Below, piece after piece: positions 25,530 to 37,475 of a stretch of DNA of 64,000 nucleotides (its first letter is position 1; the number at the start of each line of letters is the position of its first letter). A program made the translations under genes and the position numbers. This DNA comes from Luscinia megarhynchos (lineage: Eukaryota > Chordata > Aves > Passeriformes > Turdidae). The DNA lies in assembly GCA_034336665.1 (NCBI GenBank), contig JAPFBE010000002.1, forward strand, positions 31,847,406-31,911,405, in the 5' to 3' direction. A model generated the notes under the pieces. The model was not told where the DNA came from. It did no database searches and was given only the letters and a program-made list of their open reading frames with translations.

Positions 25530-28500
25530 GTGAGTGCTGCTGGACTGAGACTCATATTTTAACTCATGTTCATCATACTTATGGTATTGAAATTCCATTC
25601 TGAGAATCTGAATGTTTTTGGAGTATTTTTAACTTTTAAATTATTTTGCTTTTTTATGTATTATCTTACTAGTGTAAGTATTATGGAATTCAGTTAATAT
25701 AGCTGAAGTTTGAAGATCTGCCTTTAATATATGTCATTTTTGCAGGCACAGGGATGAAATGCACATCCAGGGAAAAGCTGAGTCAGCTTTGAATAGCAAC
25801 TTGCATTGTGCCTTTTTTTCTGAGTCCCTCAAAAACCTAAGGCAGAAAATAAGCAGTTTAGAATGGACTGAATTCTCTTGGCTTTCCCTGCAGGTCCCAG
25901 CCTTGACAAGCAGAAAAAGTTCAGCTTTCAAGGTGCTTAGGTGGCAGACTGACATTTTTGACACTTATTATAGCCAAAGGATAGGGAATTGTTTGCAAAG
26001 CATATCACAAAATTGTGTTTAGCAGTCAATTTTGTGTCATGGATGTTAATCACGTGATGAGGATTTCCAGCTGGGAGAAGCTGTAAACAGATAGGTATTC
26101 CTGAGATGAGACAGACTGGGATTGCCATTTTGTTTATTACAAAAAAAAAAAGGAAGCAGATTCTTCTAATATGAAAAAAATATTATTAAACATAAAGTGT
26201 GAAATTATGTAGATTATAGTTTGCCCATGCCTGTTCCAGAAGAAAAAATCATAACACGTATTATGTGACACAACAGTCACTATTCCTACAGTACATTTCA
26301 TGTTATGATGGGATTATTATTATTATGATGTTGGAAATTAAATACAAATATAAATCCTTCTAGCTTCAGCACATTTGGTCAGCTGCAAGTAACAGATTTT
26401 ATTTTGAATGTACCAGTTCTCACATAATGTGAATGCTGAATTGTGCTTTTACAATTGATATATTTTATTTGAACAGTGAACCCAACAGAGGTAGCTCGCA
26501 GAAATTTGTGACCTTTTCTAAAGGTTGGATGATTTTAGAATGTTAATTAAAAACAACTGCAAAAAAGTCCTAAATTTTGTTGAGCATAACAGAATTATAG
26601 CAGGGCAAAAGAAGTGAGGGGAAAAACGAGCTAATTGTGTATATATCCATGTTCAGGCACCCTTTGTCCACTCAGCATGGTATTGGAACTAATTGCTGTG
26701 CCACACCTATGTGCTTTTGTCAAAGGGGAAAAATTCTTTATACAGAATTTGCAGCCTAACTGGATATTTTTATGCCAAAGGCACACTAAAACTCCCTCTA
26801 GACTTCTCTAATTAATCATATTCACTGTATTCACATTTTGTCCATTAAAAGCTTCAGATGTACTTATAGATTCCCCGTTAGAGTTCATTCTTCTGACTCA
26901 AAGCTGTTTATAATTAAGTTACCAGGAAACTGTAGCTTTTATCTTTGGGGAGGAAGAAAAAAATGAGTTTTGTAATTGGAGCCAGGTAAAGTAAGTCCAA
27001 TAAAAGACTGAAAGCAGCTCAGTAATTATATTAAAGAAAGTGGAAGTATTTTCTTGGGTAGCTAGGACTGGGGGATTCATCTGCTTTTATGTCAATTTGT
27101 ATGCTTGTATGATTCAGTGCCAAGAAACTACATTAGTTTTTCAGTGCTTGGATTGAAGGGAAGATTTTGCTGTTTTCACCAAGAAGGTAACACAGATCAA
27201 TAATCCTGCAAGAAAAGTAAGGCATCAACTGTATTGGAAGCTCCCCAGTCAATATCTGTTATGCAGCAGTAGCTCACAGTTACTGTAATTCAGCCTCATT
27301 TGAGGTGTTCATGTGCATGCCTGTGTCTGTCAGTGTTTCCAATGCAATGTTTTCCTCAGAAGCACCTCGTTTTTTCTCACACTTAGATTTTCTGTTCTGT
27401 GAATCATGTTGGACCAAATCAAATAATGTCTGGGGGTGATGGTTGTACTCTGAAACACAGCTGATAATCTTGTTCTGTGCTTTATTGCTATGCAGTAAAA
27501 TAAAGACGTTGATTTTAGTGGCTAGCAGAGCAAATTTGGAGATCTTCAACCCCATCACTCAGGCAAAAAGGACATGCCTGTATGCCTAGGCAGTCTGCTC
27601 TTGGTGTTCACTGCACCTTTTGGTGCAGGATCTCGAATTGAAGAGCTCTGAATCCACATCACAGGAGAAAACTTGTTCCTAATCTTTCCTTGTCAGAAGG
27701 TCTGTAATCACAGGAACAGTGGAGCTGATGTGTCAGGTGGTTTGGGTGTGATCCCATATTACCTGATGTGATTTCAGCTTCTGAAATCACAGATTTCACA
27801 AATAAAATACATTTACGTCAGTTGACCAGAGTTCCCCATTTGTTCTTGTTCAACCAGAGTCATGTATTTATTATTGGATCCTGCCTTCTACTGGGGGCTT
27901 GATAGGCCTGGAAGAAATCCACATTAGCTGAGTACATAAATTGGCAGCTATTTCCTGAGCATCATTCTGATCAGTTGCTTAACATTAGAAGAATATGGAG
28001 AAATCAGGGAACTTTCCTTTCTGAGTTATCATCTTTTTGATTCACTCAATACTCTTATCTGGGGGGACAAAGATTTGATTAGTTCAGTTGAAAGTATTAA
28101 TTATTCAGCATATGTGTTAAATTAAGCTACAGAAGTATGCTGAGAGAAGATAACTGAAGGGGAAAAGGAAAGTTAATGTGAAGAACAAAGATTTTGAACT
28201 GGCACAAATCCAAGCAGCTAGATGGACAGCCCAGCAACACTGCCAACACAGGAACCCTATTTCTGACTGGAGCTAGTAATTGTGGAGCATCTTTGAGTCT
28301 CTCTGGACATGCTGTTTGTTCACCTACTAGACAAGATGCTTCAGGATTTGACTCCCTGAAATTGTCTGGTTTAAAAATTTTTGTTGGCAGAAAGGACAGT
28401 TCACCAAATGTTACAGATGCACACTTCCTTAAAGTTTTTCCTATTATTGAGAATTTTAGGGTGTTCACAGTCATGTCATCTTCACTGATGGAGGAAAGAA

Positions 28501-29938
28501 GCATCTGGTGGTACTTATTGAATTTAGTCTCTTTTAAGATTTACAGTAGTAATCTATTTAGCTCTTGACTATCTCTGAATAAGATCACCAGTTACATTTT
28601 TCATTTTTTACTTCGGAACTCTCCCTCTGCTTTTAGAAAAAGAAATTGATGTTGTTTATCGATGCTATTTCTGTCTTCCTGGTGCTCCTGTAGACAACAT
28701 CAAATGCAGCTGGCCCAAAGGCAATGAGCAGGTTTTTGACCACAGTTGTAACCATGCAGAAATTCTGCTCATCATGGCGAGATGTCTCTGAAGCACCAGG
28801 CTACTGCAGTGGCATGACCTGAGCACTCACCTGAGCCCAACAGGGGTTGGGCTGCACACAAAGAATTTATCAAGAGGCAATGCAGGGAGAGACAGACCCT
28901 GTGTTATCCTCTTGCCAACGCTGTCAGTGCTTTGTAGCTGTGTCCCTGTTCTCAAAGGGAACACGGTCACCCAGAGGAGTTAACAAGGGCTGCACACCAG
29001 CTCTCTCCCCATCCAACAGCCCAGCTGGCTGCAGGATAGTAAGCCTGAAAATGTGGAATAGAGAACCCAACTCTCCTTCCCATGATGTCATATTTTGGCC
29101 TTCTCTTTTCCCATACAAAGGAAAATGTAATGCCTGAAGTTACTCACATGAACATATGCACCAAACTAATGAAGAAAATGGAAAGATTTCTTACCAGGAA
29201 TTTACTCTGTAGGTTTCCTGTTTTGCTGTGTACCCTCTTTTCTCCTGAATCAAGTTCAGGTGTTTCTGTGCTTAAGAGAAACAATTTGAGGTGTCAGAGC
29301 ACACACTGAGGACTATGTCTAGAGCAGACATCTCTCCCACTGATTTCTTCTCCTGACCAAAGCAGTCAGCAAGACCCTGAGCTTCAGCCAGCTGCTCAGG
29401 TCAGTAAAGGACAGCATGTTGCTGGAATGTTTTAAAATTTCCCTGGTAGTGTTTCATAACAAGAATAGTCTGCTTTAGCAGTCTGCTATGGACGTTATTA
29501 AGTGATGAAAAAATAAATTATTCTTTCATTAAGCTGGCATGCTGTCTGTTTCAGTGTCTTTAAGCTCTCAGTGTAGCAATGCTTAAATCCTATCTGGAGT
29601 TGACATAGTATGCTTCTAATTAGACTTCACTGTAGAGTTGATCTGCAAAGTGCAGCAGGGGCAGAATTTGTCATAGTTTTCTCTAGAGAACAGAAGTAAG
29701 TGTAATAGTTATATTTGCAGTCCACAGTTGCAGTATGTCCAGATTGGCAAGGAAAACCCTTCACTGTTTAAACTTAGAAACCTTTTCTGTAGTCCAACAT
29801 TTACAGTCAGTAAAGGTATTTTTCCTTTCAATACACTTCTTTAAATCACTAAATGTTATCTGATATTTCAGTGTGAAAGTTGGCCTTAGTCCATAAAGTC
29901 TGTTTGCTTCCCTCAGCCAATAAAAGGGCAAAAGATTT

Positions 29939-29955
29939 AAAAAAAAAAAAAAAAA
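29939..29955. repeat. A17 homopolymer tract
   Basis: A run of 17 adenines follows a short ordinary sequence. It could be the tail of an old retroposed copy, but the 5' flank does not resemble any gene or SINE I know, so I call it only a homopolymer. Confidence 0.8.
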
Positions 29956-30199
29956 TCCCTGTCTGTTTCATCACACAAAGAAACATAACATTTAGTTTCA
30001 TAATTTGTCAACTGGCTTTCCTTACAGTTGCATGGGTCTCTAACAACCTTGAAATGATTACAGCTGTTTTCTTTACCCTAGACATGCAATGATAGATGCT
30101 ATTAGAACATATTAAATAAAAATAAACTGTGTTCTAAATGTCACAACATTTCATCAGTGGGCAGACCATAGATAAAGTGTAATCCTATATCAGATGTAG

Positions 30200-30242
30200 A
30201 ATAAAATAAAATAAAATAGAATAAAATAAAATAAAATAAAAT
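30200..30242. repeat. (ATAAA)n pentanucleotide microsatellite
   Basis: There are about eight and a half tandem units of ATAAA, interrupted once by a G substitution near 30219. It is a simple intronic repeat, likely length-polymorphic. Confidence 0.9.
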
Positions 30243-31066
30243 CTCTTCCAAATTAGAAGCCTTTCCATCTAAGGAGATGAGTGTTTGGATTATTCTGCTT
30301 TACTGGTAGACATAATATTACCATTTTTCCTCTTGCTGTCCTAAGCATTTGGTTGTTAGATACTCTTACTAAAGTGGTTTTTCTGAGATCACCTTTTTAA
30401 AAACACTAATAAAAGATTATTAATCCAGAGCAGATACTTTTAGTCTTTACAAGTAATAGTAAGGGCAAAATTCTTACAAAGGTGGTTTTGGTAGAGGGAT
30501 TTAATACAGCTCTGAATCAATGCCTATTATTGTTTGTTACCAGGCTTTTATTATAACTTTTGCTTCTGGTAGGATGTGTAGAAAGAATTTATGATCTAAG
30601 AATAAAATTAATTCTTTCAATTTTGTTTTTAAGGATTAATGGAAATGGCTATAATAATTCAATGTTATACTTTCATTTTTCTGGCTTTTAATGAAAAGCC
30701 TTGGGTTACCTAGTGCAAGTCTTTATTATGTAGTATTTCATGTAACTCAGAATCAGTGTGTGCTTGAATGTGCAATGTACTTTTTCATGTAAGAGACCTG
30801 ACTGAAAAATATGCAAAGCATATTCTAGCAGTTTTGCTTATTCTGCAAAAAGATAAATAATAACACTTTTTGGTTGTTCCACCCATAAGGCTGGGTCTTT
30901 TCTTTTGTGTGTATCATCATTTTTGCCAGTATCCTAAAATAGGACATTACCATCACAGCTGTTTGGCAAAATCTCCTTAAAAAACCACTAAATTCCTTTG
31001 TATGTGGAATTCTGGATTCAGTTTTAAGTAACCATCCAAACTTCTGGATTTTCTCATAGATCCCTA

Positions 31067-31103
31067 TAATTCACTCAAAATTCTAGAGATTTTGAGTGAA
31101 TTA
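31067..31103. repeat. Perfect 15-bp inverted repeat with 7-nt loop
   Basis: The left arm at 31067-31081 (TAATTCACTCAAAAT) is an exact reverse complement of the right arm at 31089-31103, separated by TCTAGAG. A perfect stem this long is unlikely by chance at any one site, though less surprising across 64 kb of AT-rich DNA. It does not resemble a microRNA precursor, because the stem is too short. Confidence 0.75.
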
Positions 31104-32447
31104 ATGAAGTCCCTATGTATTTTTCACCCTTGACCTGCTGTCCTTGCATACATGGCTTTGCAAGGTGTCTATCCACTGGATTACAGGTGACAAAATCTAC
31201 TGAATTCCAGGTGCAACTTTCAAGGGCTTTAATAAGTATTAGGTTAGAGTAGAGAATGGCTTCTGTGACTAAGTTTGCCACTGGCAAATTTGCATCAGCA
31301 GAACGATATAATAAATTGCAAAGCATTATGCCATGTAAGAACACTTTACCTTGAAAATGAAGGAGATTTATTTGAAATAAACAACAGGAAATAAAAGAAG
31401 GAATTTTGTAATACCATATTCGAAAACAATTTTTCAGAAAAGAAATAATTGCATTTCAGAATTTATTAGAGTGCATCAGTAAAAAAGTAATGAGTGCATC
31501 TACTTTCATGATTATGCTGAATTATATTATAAAATCTATCAGCAATATAAGAGGAGATTGGAAAAAAAATGTCTGGGATACACAGTTTTAGTCTATTTTG
31601 CTGTCCTTGCTCTTCCATACCTATAAAATTTTCAATTTAGCGAAAGGAAAAGAATGTAAAAGAAGTCATGGAGAGCTAAGGCATTGCAAAGGAAATAGTG
31701 AAAATAGATTGGTAGCCAGCTACTCTGTGGCAGGTTAGCATTTTTAGCATGCATCACAGATAATTGTGAAACACAGAGGAAAAAAAACTAATAATAAACC
31801 ATTTCCAGCAGTTTCATACAGGATGTAACATTTTACAGTTCAGCTCCTGAGGATGGTAATAGCTGTGATGACCACAAGTTATGTGTTACTTTTGAGACCT
31901 ATAATGCTGTAGGAAAATTTTACTCTGTGATTAAAATTTTTCTCTAAACCTTCATGAGCAGTGATGTCTTGGTCAGCCCAATGCAAGGTCTTTAAATTTT
32001 TTCCAACAGCTGTGAAGGGCCACAACTAAATGAATATACTTAATGAAAATACAGAGATGGCAAAATGAATTTGCAACTGAACTTTGTTGATTATGTTAAT
32101 AAGATGAAAGGAAATAATAAAGACTGGCACATCTGAAATTCTTTCCACTACTTTAAGTGTCACTTTTGAAGAGCACTTCTAGCTGAAATGTGAAGTTTAT
32201 TCAAAAAAGCCTCAAACTCATATTTCTGGAATTTAATGCTATTAAGCAGTTGGCTGAATACAATTATTTGGAAGAAATGGGTCTCTAGAGATCCACAGTA
32301 TGGTGTGATTCATTGATCTAGTGAGGCCAGAGAACAAGTGAACAAGTTCCAGAGAGACTTTCAACATTAGAGCAGCAGCTAGATTCCTAAGATCTTGAAC
32401 GTATTATGTATTCATATTTCTTTGTGTATATGTCTTATTTTGTGTAA

Positions 32448-32462
32448 ATATATATATATATA
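32448..32462. repeat. (TA)n short microsatellite
   Basis: An alternating AT run of about 15 nt lies inside an AT-rich intron stretch. A similar run occurs at 55360-55372. Confidence 0.8.
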
Positions 32463-34242
32463 ATCTGATTTCTATCTAAATCTAAAAAAAAAGTTAGCTT
32501 TCTTTTATAATTTCTGGTGTTAATTTCCTTTTGACTGGGTCTTCGAATGGCTTGCACTTCAGATGTGGGTGGTCACATCTCACAGGGACAGTCAGTGGAA
32601 ATCACAGCTCTTACTTGCTGTGGGTAGGCTTTGGACCTTTAAATCCTTAAGGTTAATTGCTGTTACCTCCTTAAAGAAAGTTAGATCATTTCCTGTCACT
32701 CTGGAAGCAGTAGCATCCACTAACTGTAAATTAAGCCATATTAGATTGCTTCAGAAGTGAAATTATATCGATTAAAGAGCACAAGTGAACTCTTTTTGTT
32801 CCTAAGTTCAGACAGCTAGAAGAGGCCAAGATTGTCTCAGGTGCTCTCAGGGAGCTCTTTTAGGCTTCTGTTTCCTATTTCTATACACAGAAAAATTCCT
32901 GTACAGTTCCTCTCATCCTTTTACCCACTCAGACTGCACCCACACCACTAAATGGAAAAGGCCCAGGAAATAAGCTTATGCACGACACCTTTGGTGGGTG
33001 GAAAGGGAGAATAATCTAAAAGGAGTCATTGTGTCTTCCTGTTAAGTGCTTTCACATTAAGAACAGAGACTGTGCTCCCCAGAAAATGTCTCCAACCTTC
33101 AGAAAAAATAATCATATTATTTCCAATTGAAGCGCTGCCTTGGCTTCATATGGTTGTCTTTTTTTGCATTAACTTAGAAGAGTCTGTGGGGACACATCCT
33201 TGTTGGGCAGTCATGTTGCTTCATGAAGGACATGGTAGAGATTCCCAGGATTTGTGCTGAGTGAGCAAACTTCAGAAATTGCAAGGGCAGTGTGTTTGCC
33301 CAGGGGCAGTGCTAACTAGCCACCCAGTGCTTTCAGTGCTTGGGCTTGTGCTCCCGTGTAGCACTGCTCCGTGATGTACACTGGGGATACTTTTTGGGTC
33401 ACATTGACAAAGTCATTTTCTTGCTTTCCTGATCCCACTAGCTCCATTTAATTTGGGAAAGTCTAGTCAGCCTGACACGTCCATAAATTGAGTATATAAA
33501 AAACCCAATAAAGGTCATATACAATACTTGTGACATTATTACAGGTTGACATTCTTGTACCAACTGTATTGTGTCATACCAGAATCCTTGCACTTGTTGT
33601 GATCTGATAAATCAGAAACGAGATGTATTTTCCCTTCCAAGAACTATTTGCAAAGTCAGCATGAAACAAGAGGTTCACTTCATTTGCTGCATTAAAAACT
33701 TTCATGGTAAGGCCTCCCTGTCAACAAATAGCAGTTCACAGCACTATATTTGGACACATAAGAACTGACTTTTCCTAGCTGAGAAGCCACTTTTTCCTCT
33801 GAAGTTTTGAAGTGATCCTGTTCATTTTTCCCAAAGAGAGAATGAAATAAACAAAGTCTGACATGATAATCCTTCCATATCCCCTGAATTCCCTGTGGTA
33901 ACTCTGAGATTGTTATGTTTAATGCAAACTAAAGCAGTTTTCACGAGTTTCAACAGCAGGTCACAATTTCAGCAGTTCATAATCAATAAAGTGTAGGTGT
34001 TTGCAGATGTATATATTGTTTCTTAGTTTTGAAACCATGAAATATGAATACTAGGTATTTTTATACATGTGTTATGGTTATCAGTGCAACTTTAAAATAC
34101 TCTCTATTGAAAGGTTGATATGGATTTTCAAGAATCCTGAATACATTCTGAATGCATTTTTTATTATTTTTACTCCTATAGTTTGTGAAGTTTATTATAT
34201 TTTTGCAATACATAATTCTTTACACTGGTGCTTCCAACAGTG

Positions 34243-34257
34243 TTTTTTTTTTTTTTT
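34243..34257. repeat. T15 homopolymer tract
   Basis: A run of 15 thymines is followed by AACTCTGCAG. The pyrimidine run plus CAG looks superficially like a splice acceptor. The downstream sequence has no semaphorin similarity, so no exon is called. Confidence 0.8.
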
Positions 34258-35920
34258 AACTCTGCAGTGAGATGCTGTGGTGCCAATGTAGAGATCTTTT
34301 TATATTGGTGGGTCTCCAGTGAAAAATATCTTCAGGATTGTAAGGCAGGATCTCCTTTTTTAATGCTTGTGCAAAATGTTTTTTATGGGCGGATCAAATT
34401 GATTTTAAGTATTTTCACAGTAGGCTTTTGATGCTTTTGGAGCTTTTGAAGCAAAATCTCTATTGTTATGAAAGTTTTACACAGATGTGGAATGAAGATG
34501 TAAGGTTCCAGTAGGGTTAACATTAGAAATAGTTCAGTTCTTTGTATATTGTTGCTTTAATTTTTTTTTTGTTATGATACCGTAAGTCCTGTCCAATTAT
34601 TTTGTCTTTTTTATTCCTTTTTTTAAAACACACAAATGTAAATAGTATGTAACTTATGAAGGCTCAGGGCACCAACAAGTTCTTAAAGTTGTTGGGTTGT
34701 GACCTGCCAGCAAAATACCTGTGCAGCTCTAAATGTGGAGAAAATGTGGTGTGTTCCAGACTGCTCTCAAGGAAGCACTTCATAAAACAGAGAGTGAAAA
34801 TTACAGGGAGGAGTGAGAGCACTATTGGATCTGCTCAGCTTCATACATCCCAGGCAGCCCATAATCACTGCTGCCAAAAGCCTGCCCTGGGAACTCTCAG
34901 CACAGCAGACAGAGCCCACATTAGCTGGGATCTGGACTGTCTTTGAAAAAGGATTTTCTAACAGTTTGGACTGCTGTGAGGCACTGCCAGCTTCCTTGCC
35001 TTTCTAGTGCCCCTCTGAAGTTCTGATAGGTTTGAGACACTCCTGTAAAATGCTCACACAGCCTTGACAATATATAGCAACCTGTACAATAGTGCTGTCA
35101 AAAAATGTTCACCTATTAATTTTATTTGAAGTGTTTCTTCACAACAGATGTTTTTTTAAAACAGTTTTGTTTATTTGCTATCCCATTTAAGAATAAAGTT
35201 TGGAAATCAGAAACAAAAGTTTTCTTGTTTCTCAGAGGTATTAGTGTTTTAAAATGATTACTTGCACAAGTGGGGATCTTCTTCGCCAATCTGTGTGTTA
35301 AATTTATCTTTCCTTTAAGAATTTATCAAGTTATCAGCCTCTTCTAAGGTCATGGACTTTCCTCAGTTCTGGTAATCCTTATAGGAAATGGACCACATGT
35401 TTATTGTCTTTGGTATCCACTGTTCTTTTTTTTTTCTTTTCTTTCAAGAACTATCACCAGCTATCGCTTTCCAGATTATTTTTCACGTGTTCTCTAATTT
35501 CTCCTTTATCACCATCAGGTTTTTTGATTGTTTTTTTGATCAATTTTCAATATATTTTTTTTAAAGAACGAAAAAAAGAAATCTGTAATGCTCTCAAAAG
35601 CATTAAGCAAGATAGGGTTAAAATGCAGTTATCTTACCATCAAATATTCTTGTGTAGCTCTTTTTTATTTTAATTACAGCCTCTGAGCACATTTTTACTC
35701 ACCATCAGTTACCACCCATTATCTTGCTAATCTGGAGTAATGGCATGGTGGCAAAGCAGAAACAGAGATAAAGCAATTACATTGTAAGAATTCACTGTGC
35801 CCTTATGTGAAGAATGAAAACTCTGAGACACTTTTGATGGTGGAATACATTGAGCTGGGCCAGGGTTGCCCAGCACAGTCATGTTCTATAAACAGCTAGA
35901 GCAAAACCTGTCAGGCCACG

Positions 35921-36130
35921 TGTCGTGGTTTGACCCCACCTGGCAGCTCAGCTGGCTTTTTGTGCTGTGGGGTGGTGTGAGAGAGAAAGGGCCTTGGCTC
36001 TGTGTAGGTGCTGCTCAACAATAACATAAACATCCCTGAATTACCAGCACCGTTTCCAGCATAATTCCAAAACACAGTGCCATGCTAGCTACTATGAAAA
36101 AATTAACTCTACCCAGCCAACCCCAGCACA
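35921..36130 (-). mobile_element. Endogenous retroviral LTR, internally deleted solo copy
   Basis: On the reverse strand this 210-bp piece begins TGTGCTGGGGTTGG and ends GGTCAAACCACGACA, so it has the TG...CA termini of a retroviral LTR. Those ends match a very common avian LTR family as I remember it. Its 139-bp right part (35992-36130) aligns by eye with 63776-63916, a longer member of the same family in this window. The polyadenylation-signal region and most of the middle are missing, leaving roughly a third of the usual length. I saw no clear target-site duplication. No viral protein-coding sequence is present. It is antisense to SEMA5A and ends 192 bp before the next exon. Confidence 0.75.
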
Positions 36131-36322
36131 TCATGATCATGATTTCATAATCCCAGCTGGACATGAGCTGGCTATCAGATGTCAAGATGCCATATCCTGG
36201 AAGGATATTAAAAAATGTGTTTATCTACATATAATACTTGAAGATAAATCCAACTTCCACGTTAGTATGAGTGCATGTATCACAAGAAGGCAATAAATGG
36301 TCTTTCCTTCTGTTATTTTCAG

Positions 36323-36608
36323 AACCAAATTTTGTGTCATCTTATGACATTGGGAACTTTACCTACTTCTTCTTCCGGGAAAATGCAGTGGAACATGACT
36401 GTGGGAAAACAGTTTTCTCTCGTGCTGCTCGGGTGTGCAAAAATGATATTGGTGGCAAGTTTGTGCTGGAGGATACCTGGACTACCTTCATGAAAGCTCG
36501 GCTGAACTGCTCTCGCCCTGGAGAAATTCCATTTTACTATAATGAGCTTCAGAGTACTTTCTTCCTGCCAGAACTGGACTTGATCTATGGGATTTTTACC
36601 ACTAATGT
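36323..36608 (+). CDS. SEMA5A: SEMA5A internal exon 4 of 6 in window (Sema domain, 286 nt)
   Basis: This is the largest exon in the window, in phase 1 at its start and phase 2 at its end. It completes the glutamate of WLN-EPNFVSSYDIGNFTYFFF, then carries RENAVEHDCGK, ARVCKNDIGGKF, EDTWTTFMKARLNCSRPGE, PFYYNELQ and LIYGIFTTNV. These are signature Sema-domain strands shared by class 5 semaphorins; the CKND, LNCSRPG and IYGIF blocks help form the propeller blades. Three cysteines and two N-glycosylation sequons (NFT, NCS) are visible. The acceptor is TTATTTTCAG and the donor is a perfect GTAAGT at 36609. The exon is intact throughout. Isoleucine, lysine and valine changes relative to the mammalian protein as I recall it are conservative. 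An LTR fragment lies close upstream. Confidence 0.97.
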
Positions 36609-36968
36609 GTAAGTAAACTGAATGATATATTTTATTTTCTTGCTGTTTGTGACAGCAAAACCTAGAACTTCTGAGCTACTCTCTTCTGCATATGCCAAGT
36701 AAACATCATAAATTCAAACTGCAGTTTTGCCCAATACACTGTTTTCTGTGAACAAGTATCAGTTCCAAATGTTTCCCACATGAATTGTTGAAAACACAAG
36801 TGAAGGAATGAATCCTTAATATTTCCTTACTGCAGAGAGCCAGTTGTGTTTAAGACTATTCTGTCATATTCTTAATTTATTGCTAGAAAGTAATTAATTT
36901 TCTTTTTTACTATTGTAATATGTAAATGCATGATGTATTTATTGAATAAATATTTTATAATTGTAGTG

Positions 36969-37011
36969 TGACATGATCATGAATTTGACATGATGGAATT
37001 TGATCATGTCA
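36969..37011. repeat. 11-bp perfect inverted repeat
   Basis: TGACATGATCA at 36969-36979 is the reverse complement of TGATCATGTCA at 37001-37011. The 21-nt spacer contains a third, partial TTGACATGAT copy. The pieces look like local duplications and inversions of one short word. No function is apparent. Confidence 0.65.
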
Positions 37012-37437
37012 TAAAGAACTCATCTTACTCAAAATAGCACAAGATCTGTCTGCTCTTATCTATTTTAATTTAGTCCTAACATATCCTTGTGTAAGTTTGA
37101 AGGTCAAACCAAGAATTTAACCTAATTTTAAGTTAACCTCTTATATCAATAAAGTAAAATTAAAAGAAAAAAATAAAAGTTCAATTTGGTCTTAAAATTC
37201 AAATTTGTTAAATGCTAAAAAGTTGAATGGCCATAGAAAAGAAGAGACATTTATCTCAGAAGTGTCTTTTGTTAATTTAAACATGATGAGTTCAAATGCT
37301 GCTCAGTGAGAGCGTCCTCTGTGTTATCACTGTGCAGCCCCACGTTTGGACCAGTGGAATAATTTCCGATTTTGAGTTCCAATTCTCTGACCTTCTTATA
37401 CTGTCTTGCTGTGTAAATTAGTTTTGTCTAGAATTTT

Positions 37438-37475
37438 AAAAGGTCCCTGGGCACCTAAAAAAGGTCCCTGTGCAC
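37438..37475. repeat. Short tandem duplication (about 18-nt unit)
   Basis: AAAAGGTCCCTGGGCACC is followed after two bases by AAAAGGTCCCTGTGCACC, with one mismatch. It is a small intronic duplication without visible role. Confidence 0.7.

Larger units (their letters stand above)
25530..36322 (+). other. SEMA5A: SEMA5A intron, about 10.8 kb
   Basis: The intron runs from the GTGAGT donor at 25530 to the acceptor TTATTTTCAG ending at 36322. It contains an A17 tract (29939-29955), an ATAAA pentanucleotide repeat (30200-30242), a perfect hairpin (31067-31103), a short TA repeat (32448-32462), a T15 tract (34243-34257) and an LTR fragment (35921-36130). A relatively GC-richer, non-AT patch at about 28.7-29.1 kb may be an old unrecognised repeat. 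No additional SEMA5A exon was seen. Confidence 0.85.

Noticed and set aside
25746..26022. Possible extra exon after a good acceptor (TTTTTGCAG) at 25745, with an 87-codon open frame.
   Set aside because: Joined in phase to the preceding SEMA5A exon it reaches a TGA after about 15 codons, and the known protein continues directly into 36323. It is most likely intron.
34241..34275. Pyrimidine tract T15 followed by CTGCAG, looking like a splice acceptor.
   Set aside because: Downstream codons show no semaphorin similarity and there is no need for an exon between 25529 and 36323, because the protein is continuous across that junction.
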